DNA of 64,000 nt from Deltaproteobacteria bacterium (GCA_019307945.1 JAFDIS010000009.1:1-64000), one strand, 5' to 3'. Shown: positions 27,440 through 36,343, counted from the first letter of the stretch. Notes: generated from the sequence alone by a model not told the origin. A program made the numbers and translations.

Positions 27440-28099
27440 TCAGGGGTTTTTCTCCCTGAGCTTTTCGAGGGCGTCGCTCGGACCCAAAAGTATCATTATG
27501 TCACTGTCTTTGAGAACAAAATTGCCGGTGGGAATGATGTTCAATTTATCCGGTACCAGTTCCTTGACGGCCACGACCTGGACTCCGTAACGATTGATGA
27601 GGTCCAGATCCTTCAATGCCTTGCCGATAAACGCCTTAGGGGGGGCCATTTCCATCAAGTTATACCCTTCTACGAGGGGGAAAAAATCGAGCAAATACGG
27701 ATTGTCAAGACGTTCGGCCAGATTGATGGCCGTATCCTTTTCAGGGAAAAGGACTTCCGAGACCCCGAGCCTCTCAAGGATTCGACCATGGGGTTCGGAT
27801 ATCGCCTTGGCAAGGACCCGCTCCATACCCATCTCCTTAAGATTCAGTGTGACCAGGATGGAGGCATCCAGGGTGGAGCCAATGGAGACAACTGCGGCAT
27901 CCATGCCCTGGATCCCCAGTGCCTCCAAGGCCTTTCGGTCCGTGGCATCGGCCACCACGGCCTGGGTCACGTCGTCCTTGATCTGTTGGACTTTATCCTG
28001 ATCCCTGTCCACGGCCATAACCTCGTGACCTTTTCGATAAAGGTGCGTGGCAAGATAAAAACCGAAATTTCCAAGCCCGATGACTGCGAATTGTCCCAT
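27440..28099 (-). CDS. KtrA/TrkA-type potassium channel regulatory subunit
   Basis: A 219-residue RCK protein. RCK_N has the nucleotide-binding GLGNFG motif (FAVIGLGNFGFYLATHLYR) and the acidic VMAVDRDQDKV; the C-terminal TrkA_C domain ends with KDSDIMILLGPSDALEKL. It gates potassium uptake by the KtrB-like partner whose gene is immediately upstream. An ATG at 28111 overlaps the partner's stop codon; the ATG at 28099 is preferred because GAGGT lies just before it and MGQFAVIGLGNFG is the usual start. Confidence 0.9.
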   Translation of the reverse strand: MGQFAVIGLGNFGFYLATHLYRKGHEVMAVDRDQDKVQQIKDDVTQAVVADATDRKALEALGIQGMDAAVVSIGSTLDASILVTLNLKEMGMERVLAKAISEPHGRILERLGVSEVLFPEKDTAINLAERLDNPYLLDFFPLVEGYNLMEMAPPKAFIGKALKDLDLINRYGVQVVAVKELVPDKLNIIPTGNFVLKDSDIMILLGPSDALEKLREKNP

Positions 28100-28107
28100 G
28101 GTTGACC

Positions 28108-29472
28108 TCATCCGATCATGATACTTTCTTCCGCATACCGAAACCTGGCCACCAGACGACGGCTGACGGCCGCAGCCACCACGAGCGGACCCAGCCGGCC
28201 GACGAACATGACCAGGGCGATCAAGAATTTTCCCGGGACCGTGAGGGTCCCGGTCACCCCCGTGCTCAGCCCCACTGTACCAAAGGCGCTCACCACCTCG
28301 AAATACAATTCGAGGAACTTCCCCCTGCTCAATGCATGGGAGACCCCCCCCAATTCGGTCACCTGTAATAAAAGGGTCCCGCCGAATACAACCAGCATGC
28401 TCATCATCAGCACGCTGACCGCCTTGCTGATACTGATTCCAGAGATGGTACGGCCGAAGACAACCGGGAATGCATGACCTCGAAGTCGTGATATACCCAG
28501 TACGAACAAGGTGGAAAACGTAGTGGTCTTAATCCCGCCCCCACACGACCCCGGCGATGCGCCGATGAACATGAGAAGGATGAGAAGAAACAGCGTCTCG
28601 TTTGCCATACCGCCGATGGGCAGGGTGTTGAACCCGGCGGTTCTGGCGCTCACAGACTGGAAAAAGGCGGCAAGAATTCCGGATGGTGGAGACAGGGAAG
28701 AAAGGGTGTTGCGGGACTCCATGAAAAAGATGAGTATGGCTCCCGCCGACAGCAGGAATGCGGTTGTACTCAGGACCAGTTTCGAATGAAGGCTGAGGCG
28801 TGACAACCTCCGACCTCCGGGAACAAGGCAATCCCGAATCTCGGCCAGGACGGGAAACCCGAGTCCTCCGCAAATCACCAGGAGGCATACGATCCAGTTC
28901 AGGATCCAATGTTCGCGGTACGGGGAGAGACTTTGCGGAAACAGGGAAAAGCCTGCGTTGCAAAATGCACTGATGGAGTGAAAAACCGAAACATACAAGG
29001 CGTTCCCCGCCGTCCCATGGGGAAGGAAACAGGGGAACATCAAGGCCGCACCAACCCCTTCGAAGGCGAAGGTAAAGATCATGACTTCCCTCAGAATGAA
29101 GGGAACGGTATGCTCCCGGCCGTGTGTGAACGTATCCTGCAAGGCCTTGCGACCCGACAGGCTTGGGCGCCTCCCGGCCATCATCAAGAGCAGGGTCGAG
29201 ACGGTCATGAACCCCAATCCACCGACCTGAATCAGGCCCAAGATAGTCGCCTGGCCGAAATAGCTGAATGCGCTTCCCGTATCCACCACCGTAAGGCCCG
29301 TGACGCAGACCGCCGAGGTTGCGGTAAACAGGGCGTTCACAAACCCGATCGTGTCGTGCTCCGCAGACCAGGGCAACATCAAGAGCCCGGTTCCCAATAA
29401 GATCAAGGCCGAAAAACCCACGATCGTCAACCGCGCCGGGCTTGACAGGATGAAGCGGACGGCTTCTTTCAT
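28108..29472 (-). CDS. KtrB/TrkH-family potassium uptake protein
   Basis: A 454-residue membrane protein of the TrkH/KtrB family. Four pore loops can be recognised, e.g. FTATSAVCVTGLTVVDTG, SISAFCNAGFSLFP, SVSARTAGFNTLPIGG and VVSAFGTVGLSTGVTG, each with the selectivity-filter glycine. It has about eight or more membrane helices. The ATG at 29472 follows AGAAGGGAG. It forms a leftward operon with the regulatory subunit, with nearly overlapping ends. Confidence 0.93.
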   Translation of the reverse strand: MKEAVRFILSSPARLTIVGFSALILLGTGLLMLPWSAEHDTIGFVNALFTATSAVCVTGLTVVDTGSAFSYFGQATILGLIQVGGLGFMTVSTLLLMMAGRRPSLSGRKALQDTFTHGREHTVPFILREVMIFTFAFEGVGAALMFPCFLPHGTAGNALYVSVFHSISAFCNAGFSLFPQSLSPYREHWILNWIVCLLVICGGLGFPVLAEIRDCLVPGGRRLSRLSLHSKLVLSTTAFLLSAGAILIFFMESRNTLSSLSPPSGILAAFFQSVSARTAGFNTLPIGGMANETLFLLILLMFIGASPGSCGGGIKTTTFSTLFVLGISRLRGHAFPVVFGRTISGISISKAVSVLMMSMLVVFGGTLLLQVTELGGVSHALSRGKFLELYFEVVSAFGTVGLSTGVTGTLTVPGKFLIALVMFVGRLGPLVVAAAVSRRLVARFRYAEESIMIG

Positions 29473-29653
29473 TCTCCCTTCTGAGGTTTCGATCACTTGC
29501 ACCCAACAACGTCTCCTACTCTCTTGCTTAGCTGAGGCCGACGGTCCCAAACCCCTGAACGTTCCTTGCTGAGTCCTCGAGCCCTTCTCGCAAAGCATAG
29601 AAAGAAATCCATAGGCACTTCAAGAGTTATCGGAATGTGCCGGATCCGATCCA

Positions 29654-30933
29654 TCAGGATTGTTGGCGCTGTGCCCGCTTTTTGGCCTTTTTCACCGCGC
29701 TACGAATTTCACTGATCCGAAAGGGCTTGGCGATGAAATCGTACGCCCCTTTGATCAGAGACTCCCTGGCGGTTTCCATGGTCGCAAAACCCGTGATCAC
29801 AATAACTTCGCTACCGGGGCATTTTTCCTTGACCCGTTCCAGGAACCCGATGCCGTCGATTTCCGTAGATCGACGGCAGCGTGTCGGGGATTTCGTCATG
29901 GAGCCGTACTTTCGAGACGTTGATATGGTTTTCCGCAATTTTCATCGTCTCCCGCAACAGTCTGACCAGGTCCAATTCTCTATAAGCTGAAGTCTCTGCA
30001 CGGGAGAATTCGAGGAGATTCTTCACGATCTCACTAGCGCGCATCGCCTGCCCTAGGATGTCGTCGAGCAGTTCGGCCTTTTTCTCCTCCGGGATCTTTC
30101 TGCCGCTTATGAGCGAGTCAACCGTCAGTACGATATTGTTGATAGGATTGTTCAGTTCATGCGCAATACCAGAGACCAGGGTTCCCAGAGAAGCGATTTT
30201 TCTGGAATGGACGATCTTCTCTTCTCTTGCTTCCAGTTCCTTTGCCATTCTGTTGAAGGCCGCAACCAGGTCCGCGACTTCGTCCTTTCTCCCCTCTTCG
30301 TCCCTTATGGGAACAAAAATGCCACGAGAAGCGCTCAGGGTGGCGTTTCTGAGTCGCAATATTGGCCGAAGCACATGCCGCGCCACCAGGGTATGAGGTC
30401 ACCAGGAAGAGCGCCACGAAGCTGCCCGGGAAAGCGACAGGGATCAGCCTCATCCAGGTCAGGGTCTTCTGGATACGACTCCTCTTCAGATTGATCAATG
30501 TCTGGGCGAAATCCAGCAGGGACTTTCCCCGCGCCCTGAGACCCTCCACATCGGCCGTGCCTGCCCGGGTCTTGACAAGGCCCATGTTCTCCTGAAGGGT
30601 TCGCTTGTATACGTTGAGTTCTTCTTTCAGCGTCCGACACCGCGCGTCGCCCGCCACCCGCCGGATGTCCCCGGACAGGGCGCGGCAGGCGTCTTCCACC
30701 CGGAAGAGATAAAAGACGATCTCGTCCAGACTTCCCACGTCGCCGTAATAGGTGAAATTCTTTTCATACCGGCGTATCTCGAGAATATTTTTCAGGAGAT
30801 CATCGAATTTTTCGACGGTCCGTAGTTTGTTTTCCAGGGCATGAACGCTGACATAGTAGAACACCGTGACCAGCCCGATAAACCCGAGGCAGATTAGATA
30901 AAAAACGGTTATCTTCCCACGTATGGTATGCAT
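29654..30933 (-). pseudogene. Decayed histidine kinase fused by deletion to a receiver remnant
   Basis: Read leftwards, the first 190 codons give a membrane-anchored helical sensor (RGKITVFYLICLGFIGLVTV, ILEIRRYEKNF). Near 30385 the frame shifts; the next frame gives HAMP and a HisKA box (GTLVSGIAHELNNPINNIVL) and continues to LPSIYGN. At about 29852-29877 it breaks off and a third frame continues with the second half of an NtrC-type receiver (GIGFLERVKEKCPG, VIVITGFATMETA, FIAKPF). The ATPase domain and first half of the receiver are gone. It is a relative of the intact kinase at 36344, sharing the RRYEKN sensor motif. Confidence 0.85.
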
Positions 30934-31031
30934 CGCTGCCCTCGTTCCCGATCACGGGTCCACGGTACGAGCGGAGGCCAAGATCAGCACGACTGAGTGG
31001 TCGGATTCCGCAAATACGACGATACACCTAC

Positions 31032-31166
31032 CAGGCTGTTGAAAAACTTCTGCGTTTGTCCATGCTCGGGTCAAATTCAAGCTCAAGAATACTCATCAGT
31101 GGTACGCCCGGATCCTTTTCGCTTTGTCCTGTCTCGCCTGCGCTCGCCACTTCTTCCAACACCCTG
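31032..31166 (+). repeat. 135-bp dispersed element, copy A
   Basis: Starts CAGGCTGTTGAAAAACTT and ends CTTCCAACACCCTG, with weak terminal inverted repeats. Copy B at 48655-48789 has the same length in the opposite orientation. Both ends match (the inner right block TCTCGCCTGCGCT in A is CCTCGCCTGCGCT in B) while the centres differ. It looks like a small non-coding mobile or structural element. Confidence 0.7.
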
Positions 31167-31445
31167 CGAGAGCTCCGCAAATCGCCCTGTCCGAGAGGTG
31201 CCGGAAACCTCGGCACGTCGGGAGGATGCCGGAGTTTTCGCAAGGCACCGGGACCGGATGGATGGACCGAAGAAAGCCATCGTATCAGTGGATCCGGCAG
31301 CCGAGATCACCGTCCGTCTCCGGGGATGAGGGATTGAAACACTGCTCATCCGTAAAACTTTATCACAACAGTGCCCCGGCGTCATGAATTTTCCTTGCTT
31401 CACTTCCTAACGCAATTGCCGCCCCATTTGGACCCACACATTGCC

Positions 31446-31548
31446 GTTACAATTCGCAACTCCCGATTCCGTTTTGCAACAAATAAGCAACATATTGATA
31501 TCCCGACGAAAATTTGCTCCGGCCCTGCTTTCCGTTGCATTTCGCAAC
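31446..31548 (+). promoter_or_regulatory. Putative enhancer sites upstream of the sigma-54 promoter
   Basis: Two 15-bp inverted repeats of one type, GTTACAATTCGCAAC (31446-31460) and GTTGCATTTCGCAAC (31534-31548), share the form GTTRC-N5-GCAAC. Two further GCAAC half-sites lie at 31476-31480 and 31487-31491. The nearest full site is about 80 bases before the -24 element, a normal distance for NtrC-type activator sites. The cognate activator is inferred to be one of the two encoded at 37877 and 45115. Confidence 0.65.
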
Positions 31549-31627
31549 GAATCCTCCGTTCCCCTCCTATGGCGCTGTCCAGGTTTTCCTCAATTAACTC
31601 AGCTATATATCGTTCGAAACAGCCCTT

Positions 31628-31643
31628 TGGCACGTGCCTTGCT
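31628..31643 (+). promoter_or_regulatory. Sigma-54 promoter
   Basis: TGGCACGTGCCTTGCT matches the -24/-12 consensus TGGCAC-N5-TTGCW exactly. It lies 45 bases before the ATG of the first USP-operon gene, whose ribosome site is GGAGG. Confidence 0.85.
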
Positions 31644-31688
31644 GTTTGTGAATGAGCAAGGGGGGAAAATTCCGGAAGGAGGCACGTC

Positions 31689-31874
31689 ATGTTTGGAGAA
31701 AAGCACCGCACGAACTTCCTGGACAGGATGATGCTGGCCGTGACATTCGCCGAGGCCGGTCAATGGGAAACCGCCCGGCAGTTTCTGGAGACACGGTCGG
31801 GGAAAAAAGACCGCAAGAAAGCCCATAGGAGGGTGGAGAGAAGGTCTGAAGGCCGTCCGGTCCTCAGGGCCTGA
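31689..31874 (+). CDS. Small FAEAGQ-motif protein, first gene of the sigma-54 operon
   Basis: A 61-residue basic protein. Residues 13-33 contain MMLAVTFAEAGQWETARQFL, a motif shared with the next two proteins (AAAAFAEAGQPEIAGEIL and EAIAFAEAGQPAQAQQLF). The motif resembles one TPR-like helix pair. The rest is Lys/Arg-rich. GGAGG precedes the ATG. No family is recognised; the shared motif and common promoter suggest that the three gene products work together. Confidence 0.75.
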   Translation: MFGEKHRTNFLDRMMLAVTFAEAGQWETARQFLETRSGKKDRKKAHRRVERRSEGRPVLRA

Positions 31875-31885
31875 GAGGAAGAGCC

Positions 31886-32389
31886 ATGGAAAAGGTATTG
31901 CTGGCCATCGATGGAATCAGGCCCACCAAAAAGACCTTCCGTTATGCGGTGGATCTGTGCAAGCGGGTCCGGGCGGAATTGAACATTCTTCAGGTGATCG
32001 CCCCCGGGGAGTATCAAACAGTGCTGCGACGCATGGCAAGGGGGGCCAAAAAGGCCAGGGAATATTTCGAGGGCTCCATGGCCGCGGCGGCCTTTGCCGA
32101 AGCGGGACAGCCCGAGATCGCCGGCGAAATCCTGGCCGAGGCGAAACGGAACATGGACCTCCTTCTCCCCGAATCGGAAAAGGCCGGCGTCCCGTGTCGT
32201 CTCACGCTGAAAGCAGGAAAACCCGGCAAGGAGATCCTGCGCTTCGTCCACAAACATCATGACGTGGTCTTGGCGATTTACGACCGAACCGAAGACGAAC
32301 GGGTACCGCGTCCGGGCGCCAGGAAAAATAGGATCCCGCGCGGAATTCGGAAAAACCTGCATGTCCCCCTCGTGGTGGTTCAGGGCTGA
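31886..32389 (+). CDS. Universal stress protein-like protein with FAEAGQ insert
   Basis: A 167-residue protein with a USP-like start (MEKVLLAIDGIRPTKKTFRY, then helix and NILQVIAP) and end (VPLVVVQG). Between beta strands 2 and 3 it carries the helical segment AAAAFAEAGQPEIAGEILAE also found in its operon neighbours. The classical USP ATP-binding motif G-2x-G-9x-G-S is not seen (the region reads ARKNRIPRGIRKN), so ATP binding is doubtful. It follows the first gene by 11 bases. Confidence 0.75.
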   Translation: MEKVLLAIDGIRPTKKTFRYAVDLCKRVRAELNILQVIAPGEYQTVLRRMARGAKKAREYFEGSMAAAAFAEAGQPEIAGEILAEAKRNMDLLLPESEKAGVPCRLTLKAGKPGKEILRFVHKHHDVVLAIYDRTEDERVPRPGARKNRIPRGIRKNLHVPLVVVQG

Positions 32390-32442
32390 GTCACGGGGAC
32401 CCGGCAATTTCAAAAAAACCTACCGTTCTGGAGGAAATCGAC

Positions 32443-33006
32443 ATGAGAATTCTTTCGAGATTGAAGAAAAAGGCGGGCAAGGTTAGTGAAAGGATGGACC
32501 AGTACCAGGAGGCCATCGCCTTCGCGGAAGCAGGGCAACCGGCCCAGGCACAACAACTCTTCCAGGCGCCCTCCCCGGAAGAGACTCAGGATGAAATCAA
32601 CCGCCTTTTGGTAATCGGACGCGAGAGCACTTTTTCAGAGGAGGTCATCAACTATGCGCTGGAGATGGCCAAGAGGATGTCCTATGAGATCGTGGCCCTG
32701 AACACGGCCCCTCTTTCGTGCGACACTTTTCAGATTTTCTCTTCGTCCCAGAAAAAGTTGTGTCAGGATTTCAAGGCGCTTTCCAAAGAAAATGTCCGGG
32801 CCTTTCAGGAAGAAGCTCAAAAAATGGGCATCCCGTTTACCCATGTGATCAAGTACACGGACCGGGAGGAGGCCCTGGAAGAGATCAAACAGGAATTCAA
32901 AGATATCGAATTCGTCATATCCGACACGGAATCGGACCGGCCCGTATCCAGGCCGGAGGGGGGAGAAAGGGTTACGCAGCCCATTTACGTCTACTCCATG
33001 GTCTGA
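32443..33006 (+). CDS. USP-like protein with N-terminal FAEAGQ motif
   Basis: A 187-residue protein. Residues 20-42 contain YQEAIAFAEAGQPAQAQQLF, shared with the two preceding genes. A Rossmann-like USP region follows (INRLLVIGRESTFSEEVINY, YEIVALNTAPL, EEALEEIKQEFKDIEFVISD). The USP C-terminal ATP motif is absent. The N-terminus is basic and helical (LSRLKKKAGKVSERM). Translation starts at ATG after GGAGG. Third gene of the sigma-54 operon. Confidence 0.72.
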   Translation: MRILSRLKKKAGKVSERMDQYQEAIAFAEAGQPAQAQQLFQAPSPEETQDEINRLLVIGRESTFSEEVINYALEMAKRMSYEIVALNTAPLSCDTFQIFSSSQKKLCQDFKALSKENVRAFQEEAQKMGIPFTHVIKYTDREEALEEIKQEFKDIEFVISDTESDRPVSRPEGGERVTQPIYVYSMV

Positions 33007-33158
33007 GTCGAGGAAACTCAGCACAATACACAAGGGACAAGGGAGCAGAATATCTGACTCGTTGCCCCCCGGGCAACGGGGCGGATTTCTGCTTTTTGCG
33101 GTTGAACTGCGAGGGTGAAGGAGTCTCGAATCCACCAATAAATAACAGGAGAAAGTTG

Positions 33159-33239
33159 ATGGACGCCCATTTCTTTTTTGGACTGGCTTTGATCCTTTTT
33201 ACCTTTTTTCTCTGCTACTGGTTTAGGAAGCAGAAATAG
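33159..33239 (+). CDS. 26-residue single-pass membrane protein
   Basis: The frame encodes MDAHFFFGLALILFTFFLCY followed by a basic end (WFRKQK), so it has one membrane helix with a cytoplasmic basic tail. AGGAGA lies 6 bases before the ATG, and the frame ends at TAG. It lies between the USP operon and the SLC13-type permease and may belong to either. Its size means chance cannot be excluded, but the start signals are good. Confidence 0.55.
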   Translation: MDAHFFFGLALILFTFFLCYWFRKQK

Positions 33240-33438
33240 CAAACCGACCACCACGCAACGCATCGGACTGGTGGAGCCCCAAGGGTATGCCGGCGGTAAC
33301 ACCCGGGTTTCTCCGATTGGCCTCGCCATGGACGGGACCTGACCTGATGCGACATCCCGCCCGTAACGGCATTCATCCACGGCTGAGGTCCCGGGGCCTT
33401 CTTCGGGCGGGCTAAATGAATGGAAAGGAGCTTGGTGA

Positions 33439-35253
33439 ATGACTCCCGAAATGATCATGACCATGGTTGTACTGGCTTTCGTTATAGTCCTTTTCGTATT
33501 CGAATGGGTCCGGGTGGACGTCGTCGGGATCATGATGATGGTCCTGCTCCCGTTGATAGGGCTTGTTTCAGCCAAGGACGCCTTTGTCGGCCTGAGCAGT
33601 AACGCGGTCTGTTCCATCATCGCCGTCATCATCATCGGAGCGGGATTGGACAAGACCGGTGTAATGAACCAGGTGGCCGGCCCTATCGTCAAACTGGCCG
33701 GGAACAGTGAAAAACGAGTGATAACCTTGATCTCGGGCACGGTGGGCATCATCTCCAGTATGATGCAGAACATAGGTGCGGCGGCCCTGTTTCTCCCCGC
33801 CGCCCAGAGGATTGCAAAACGCATGGAGGTACCCGTGTCTCGGATCCTCATGCCCATGGGGTTCTGCGCCATTATCGGCGGCACCATCACCCTTGTGGGG
33901 GCGAGCCCCACCATCCTGCTCAACGACCTGATGGTCCTGGGTGGCAAGAAACTCGAGCCTTTCGGTCTGTTTACGCAGACCCCCATCGGGCTCTGCCTCC
34001 TGACCAGCGCGATCCTCTATTTCATCCTTTTCGGCAAGAAGATCCTGCCCGCGGGAGAGGGTGAGGCGGACAAGGGCGTCACCGCAGCCCTCATGGCCGA
34101 ATACCGCGCCCTGGGGACTGTCTTCGAACTGCATATACCTGAAGACTTCGAGGGCCCCAGGACCCTGGAAGAGCTGGGGATTCGCCAGTGGTTCCTGGTG
34201 ACCGTAGTGGCCATCAGCCATGCAGGGAAGAAAGAAAAGCAATTCGTTCCCAGAAGCAACGATCAAATCGAGCCCAACGACGACATCGCGGTGGTGGGCC
34301 GCGAGAAAAACGTGCGAAAGATGGCTCAGGAGCTGGGATGGGTCATCAAACCCGGCCTGGACGTCTTTGCCGAGAGCCTGTCGCGGACCAACGCGGGGAT
34401 GGCCGAGACCATCGTATCACCACGATCGGAACTGATCGGGAAGACCTTGAGTGAGATCAATTTCAAGGAAATGTACGGCGTAAATCCGGTGGCCCTGTTC
34501 AAGGGGAACAAGATATTTTATGCAGGCCTGACCCAGATCCGTCTTCACATGGGAGACACATTACTCCTTCAGGGGCCATGGGAGCGGTTTCATATCCTCA
34601 AGAATCGGCCGCAGCCCAGGGCATTGAGCTTTGCCACGCCCCTTGAGGGAGAAATCATGCGTCCCCAGAAGGCCAAAACGGCCGTCTTGTGGTTGGCCGT
34701 GGCCCTGGCCCAGATCATTTTTTTCAAGGTGCAGCTATCCGTGGCGCTCATGTCCGGTGCCCTGGGCATGATCATCACGGGCGTTCTGTCAGTGGATGAG
34801 GCCTACCGGGCCGTGGACTGGATGACGGTATTTCTCCTGGCGGGCCTCATCCCGTTGGGAATCGCCTTTGAAAAGACGGGGACCGCGGCCTTCATCGCCC
34901 ACAATATCCTGGCACTTATCGGTCGACCCGCGCCCATCCTGCTCCTTGCGGTGGTGGGCATCATGACCTCCTTCTTCACGCTGGTGGTCTCCAACGTGGG
35001 TGCCACGGTCCTGCTCGTGCCCCTGTGCATGAACATGGCGGTGATGGCCGGGGGCGATCCACGGATGGCCGCGCTCGTGGTGGGTCTTTCGGCATCCAAC
35101 ACCTTCGTCCTGCCCACCCACCAGGTCAACGCCTTGATCATGAGGCCCGGCGGCTACCGTACGGTGGACTACGCCAAAGCCGGGGCCGTCATGACGGCCA
35201 TATTCCTGACCGTGGAATTGAGCGTTCTTTATTTCTTTTACGGCATTCAATAG
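33439..35253 (+). CDS. SLC13/DASS-type permease with two RCK-C domains
   Basis: A 604-residue transporter with two membrane halves (about 1-195 and 410-604) separated by two soluble TrkA_C/RCK_C domains, the arrangement of bacterial SLC13-family permeases. Family marks include GAGLDKTGVMNQVA, IGGTITLVGASPTILLNDLM and the second-half SNVGATVLLVPLCMNMAV and GLSASNTFVLPTHQVNALIM. The RCK_C parts show FVPRSNDQIEPNDDIAVVG and GDTLLLQGPWE. Substrates are probably anions such as sulfate or dicarboxylates; the exact one cannot be told. AAAGGAG precedes the ATG. Confidence 0.9.
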   Translation: MTPEMIMTMVVLAFVIVLFVFEWVRVDVVGIMMMVLLPLIGLVSAKDAFVGLSSNAVCSIIAVIIIGAGLDKTGVMNQVAGPIVKLAGNSEKRVITLISGTVGIISSMMQNIGAAALFLPAAQRIAKRMEVPVSRILMPMGFCAIIGGTITLVGASPTILLNDLMVLGGKKLEPFGLFTQTPIGLCLLTSAILYFILFGKKILPAGEGEADKGVTAALMAEYRALGTVFELHIPEDFEGPRTLEELGIRQWFLVTVVAISHAGKKEKQFVPRSNDQIEPNDDIAVVGREKNVRKMAQELGWVIKPGLDVFAESLSRTNAGMAETIVSPRSELIGKTLSEINFKEMYGVNPVALFKGNKIFYAGLTQIRLHMGDTLLLQGPWERFHILKNRPQPRALSFATPLEGEIMRPQKAKTAVLWLAVALAQIIFFKVQLSVALMSGALGMIITGVLSVDEAYRAVDWMTVFLLAGLIPLGIAFEKTGTAAFIAHNILALIGRPAPILLLAVVGIMTSFFTLVVSNVGATVLLVPLCMNMAVMAGGDPRMAALVVGLSASNTFVLPTHQVNALIMRPGGYRTVDYAKAGAVMTAIFLTVELSVLYFFYGIQ

Positions 35254-35397
35254 GGCCGGGGTGGAGTCTCGGGCCGGTCCCTGCCCGGGCCTTGCCGGAC
35301 AAACGGCGTCGGGAAACATAGTGCCGATTGCGGACCCTTATCTTTCCACAACCCCGTGGAAGTGCGTCCGCCTCGGAATCTTCAGGAGGTTTACAGC

Positions 35398-36252
35398 ATG
35401 GCAGTCATCACCATTTCCAGGGGCTGTTACAGCCAGGGAAAGGAAATCGCGGAAAAAGTGGCAACGGAGCTGGGCTATGAGTCCATGAGCCACGAAATGC
35501 TGATCAGAGAGGCATCGGAAAAATTTCACGTTGCAGGCCAAAAGCTGGAAGAAAGCATCGAGGATGCCCCCAGTTTCCTGGACCGCCTCATGCATGTGCG
35601 TGAAAGGTTCCTGCTGTTCGCCCGGGCGGCTCTGCTGGAGCACCTGGCCAGGGACAACGTGGTGTACCATGGTCACGCTGGGCACCTTCTCGTGCCCGGC
35701 GCGGACCATGTCTTGAAGGTGAGAGTGACGGCGGACATGGAAGAACGCATTGCCCTGGTCACCAAAAAAAGGCATATTTCAAGGGAGGAAGCCATAGAAC
35801 GGCTGAAAAAGGAGGACAAACAGCGGGCGGAATGGAATCGCACCATTGGGAAAATCGACCCCAAGGACCCCTCAGTTTATGATATCATGATACACCTGGG
35901 AAGGCTCAAGATCGAAGATGCGTGCGAGATGATCTGTACGGCCGCCCGGAGCGACTCCCTCAAGTCCACCCCGGAATCCCTGAGTGTGATCCGGGATACG
36001 GCCCTTGCCTGTCATGTGAAGGCCGCCCTCCAGGACTTGTGCAAGGCCCAAGTCCGGTGCGAATCGGGCGTCGTGAATATCATAGTGGAAGGGCAAAAAC
36101 TGAAAAAGACGGGGGCCGCCTCCGGGGACCTCCAGAACAAGGTGCGAGAGACCATTGCGGAAGACCTGGAAAACGAGATTCTGGCCCGCATCCGATCAAT
36201 CCAGGGGGTTGAGGATGTGACGTTCGAAATCGCCCCACCGTTTTATTCCTAA
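35398..36252 (+). CDS. Cytidylate kinase-like protein with BON-like tail
   Basis: A 284-residue protein. The N-terminal two thirds belong to the cytidylate kinase-like family (start MAVITISRGCYSQGKEIAEK, with a P-loop GCYSQGK; then VVYHGHAGHLLVPGADHVLK and RISRE-type lid sequences). The C-terminal part, from about residue 205 (ACHVKAALQDLC, VRCESGVVNIIVEG, ARIRSIQGVEDVTFEI), has the pattern of a BON domain, usually involved in binding membranes or ligands. The nucleotide substrate is unknown. AGGAGG precedes the ATG at 35398. It lies between the permease and the kinase genes. Confidence 0.82.
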   Translation: MAVITISRGCYSQGKEIAEKVATELGYESMSHEMLIREASEKFHVAGQKLEESIEDAPSFLDRLMHVRERFLLFARAALLEHLARDNVVYHGHAGHLLVPGADHVLKVRVTADMEERIALVTKKRHISREEAIERLKKEDKQRAEWNRTIGKIDPKDPSVYDIMIHLGRLKIEDACEMICTAARSDSLKSTPESLSVIRDTALACHVKAALQDLCKAQVRCESGVVNIIVEGQKLKKTGAASGDLQNKVRETIAEDLENEILARIRSIQGVEDVTFEIAPPFYS

Positions 36253-36281
36253 GTATCCGTCCAGGGGGCGAATACGGAGAG

Positions 36282-36317
36282 GGTGGGCGGGGGCTGCCGC
36301 GTCATCCGCCGCCCACC
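36282..36317. other. Hairpin in the leader of the kinase gene
   Basis: GGTGGGCGG (36282-36290) and CCGCCCACC (36309-36317) form a perfect 9-bp stem with an 18-base loop, between the stop of the cytidylate kinase-like gene and the kinase ribosome site. It may reduce read-through; no T-run. Confidence 0.5.
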
Positions 36318-36343
36318 GGCGGTCCGATAAAAGGAAAAAGGCT

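Noticed and set aside
28529-29509. 326-codon leftward frame
   Set aside because: Alternative frame of the KtrB-like gene on the same strand; lacks membrane pattern.
31446-31548. Possible CRISPR-like repeats
   Set aside because: Only two imperfect inverted repeats with irregular spacing and no spacer pattern; they fit activator sites. No CRISPR array was seen anywhere.
33018-33986. 322-codon leftward frame
   Set aside because: Antisense to the SLC13 permease and the spacer before it; repetitive low-complexity Met/Thr/Ile content.
35253-35397. Second sigma-54 promoter before the cytidylate kinase-like gene
   Set aside because: A GG-N10-GC spacing can be found, but the flanking consensus bases do not match.
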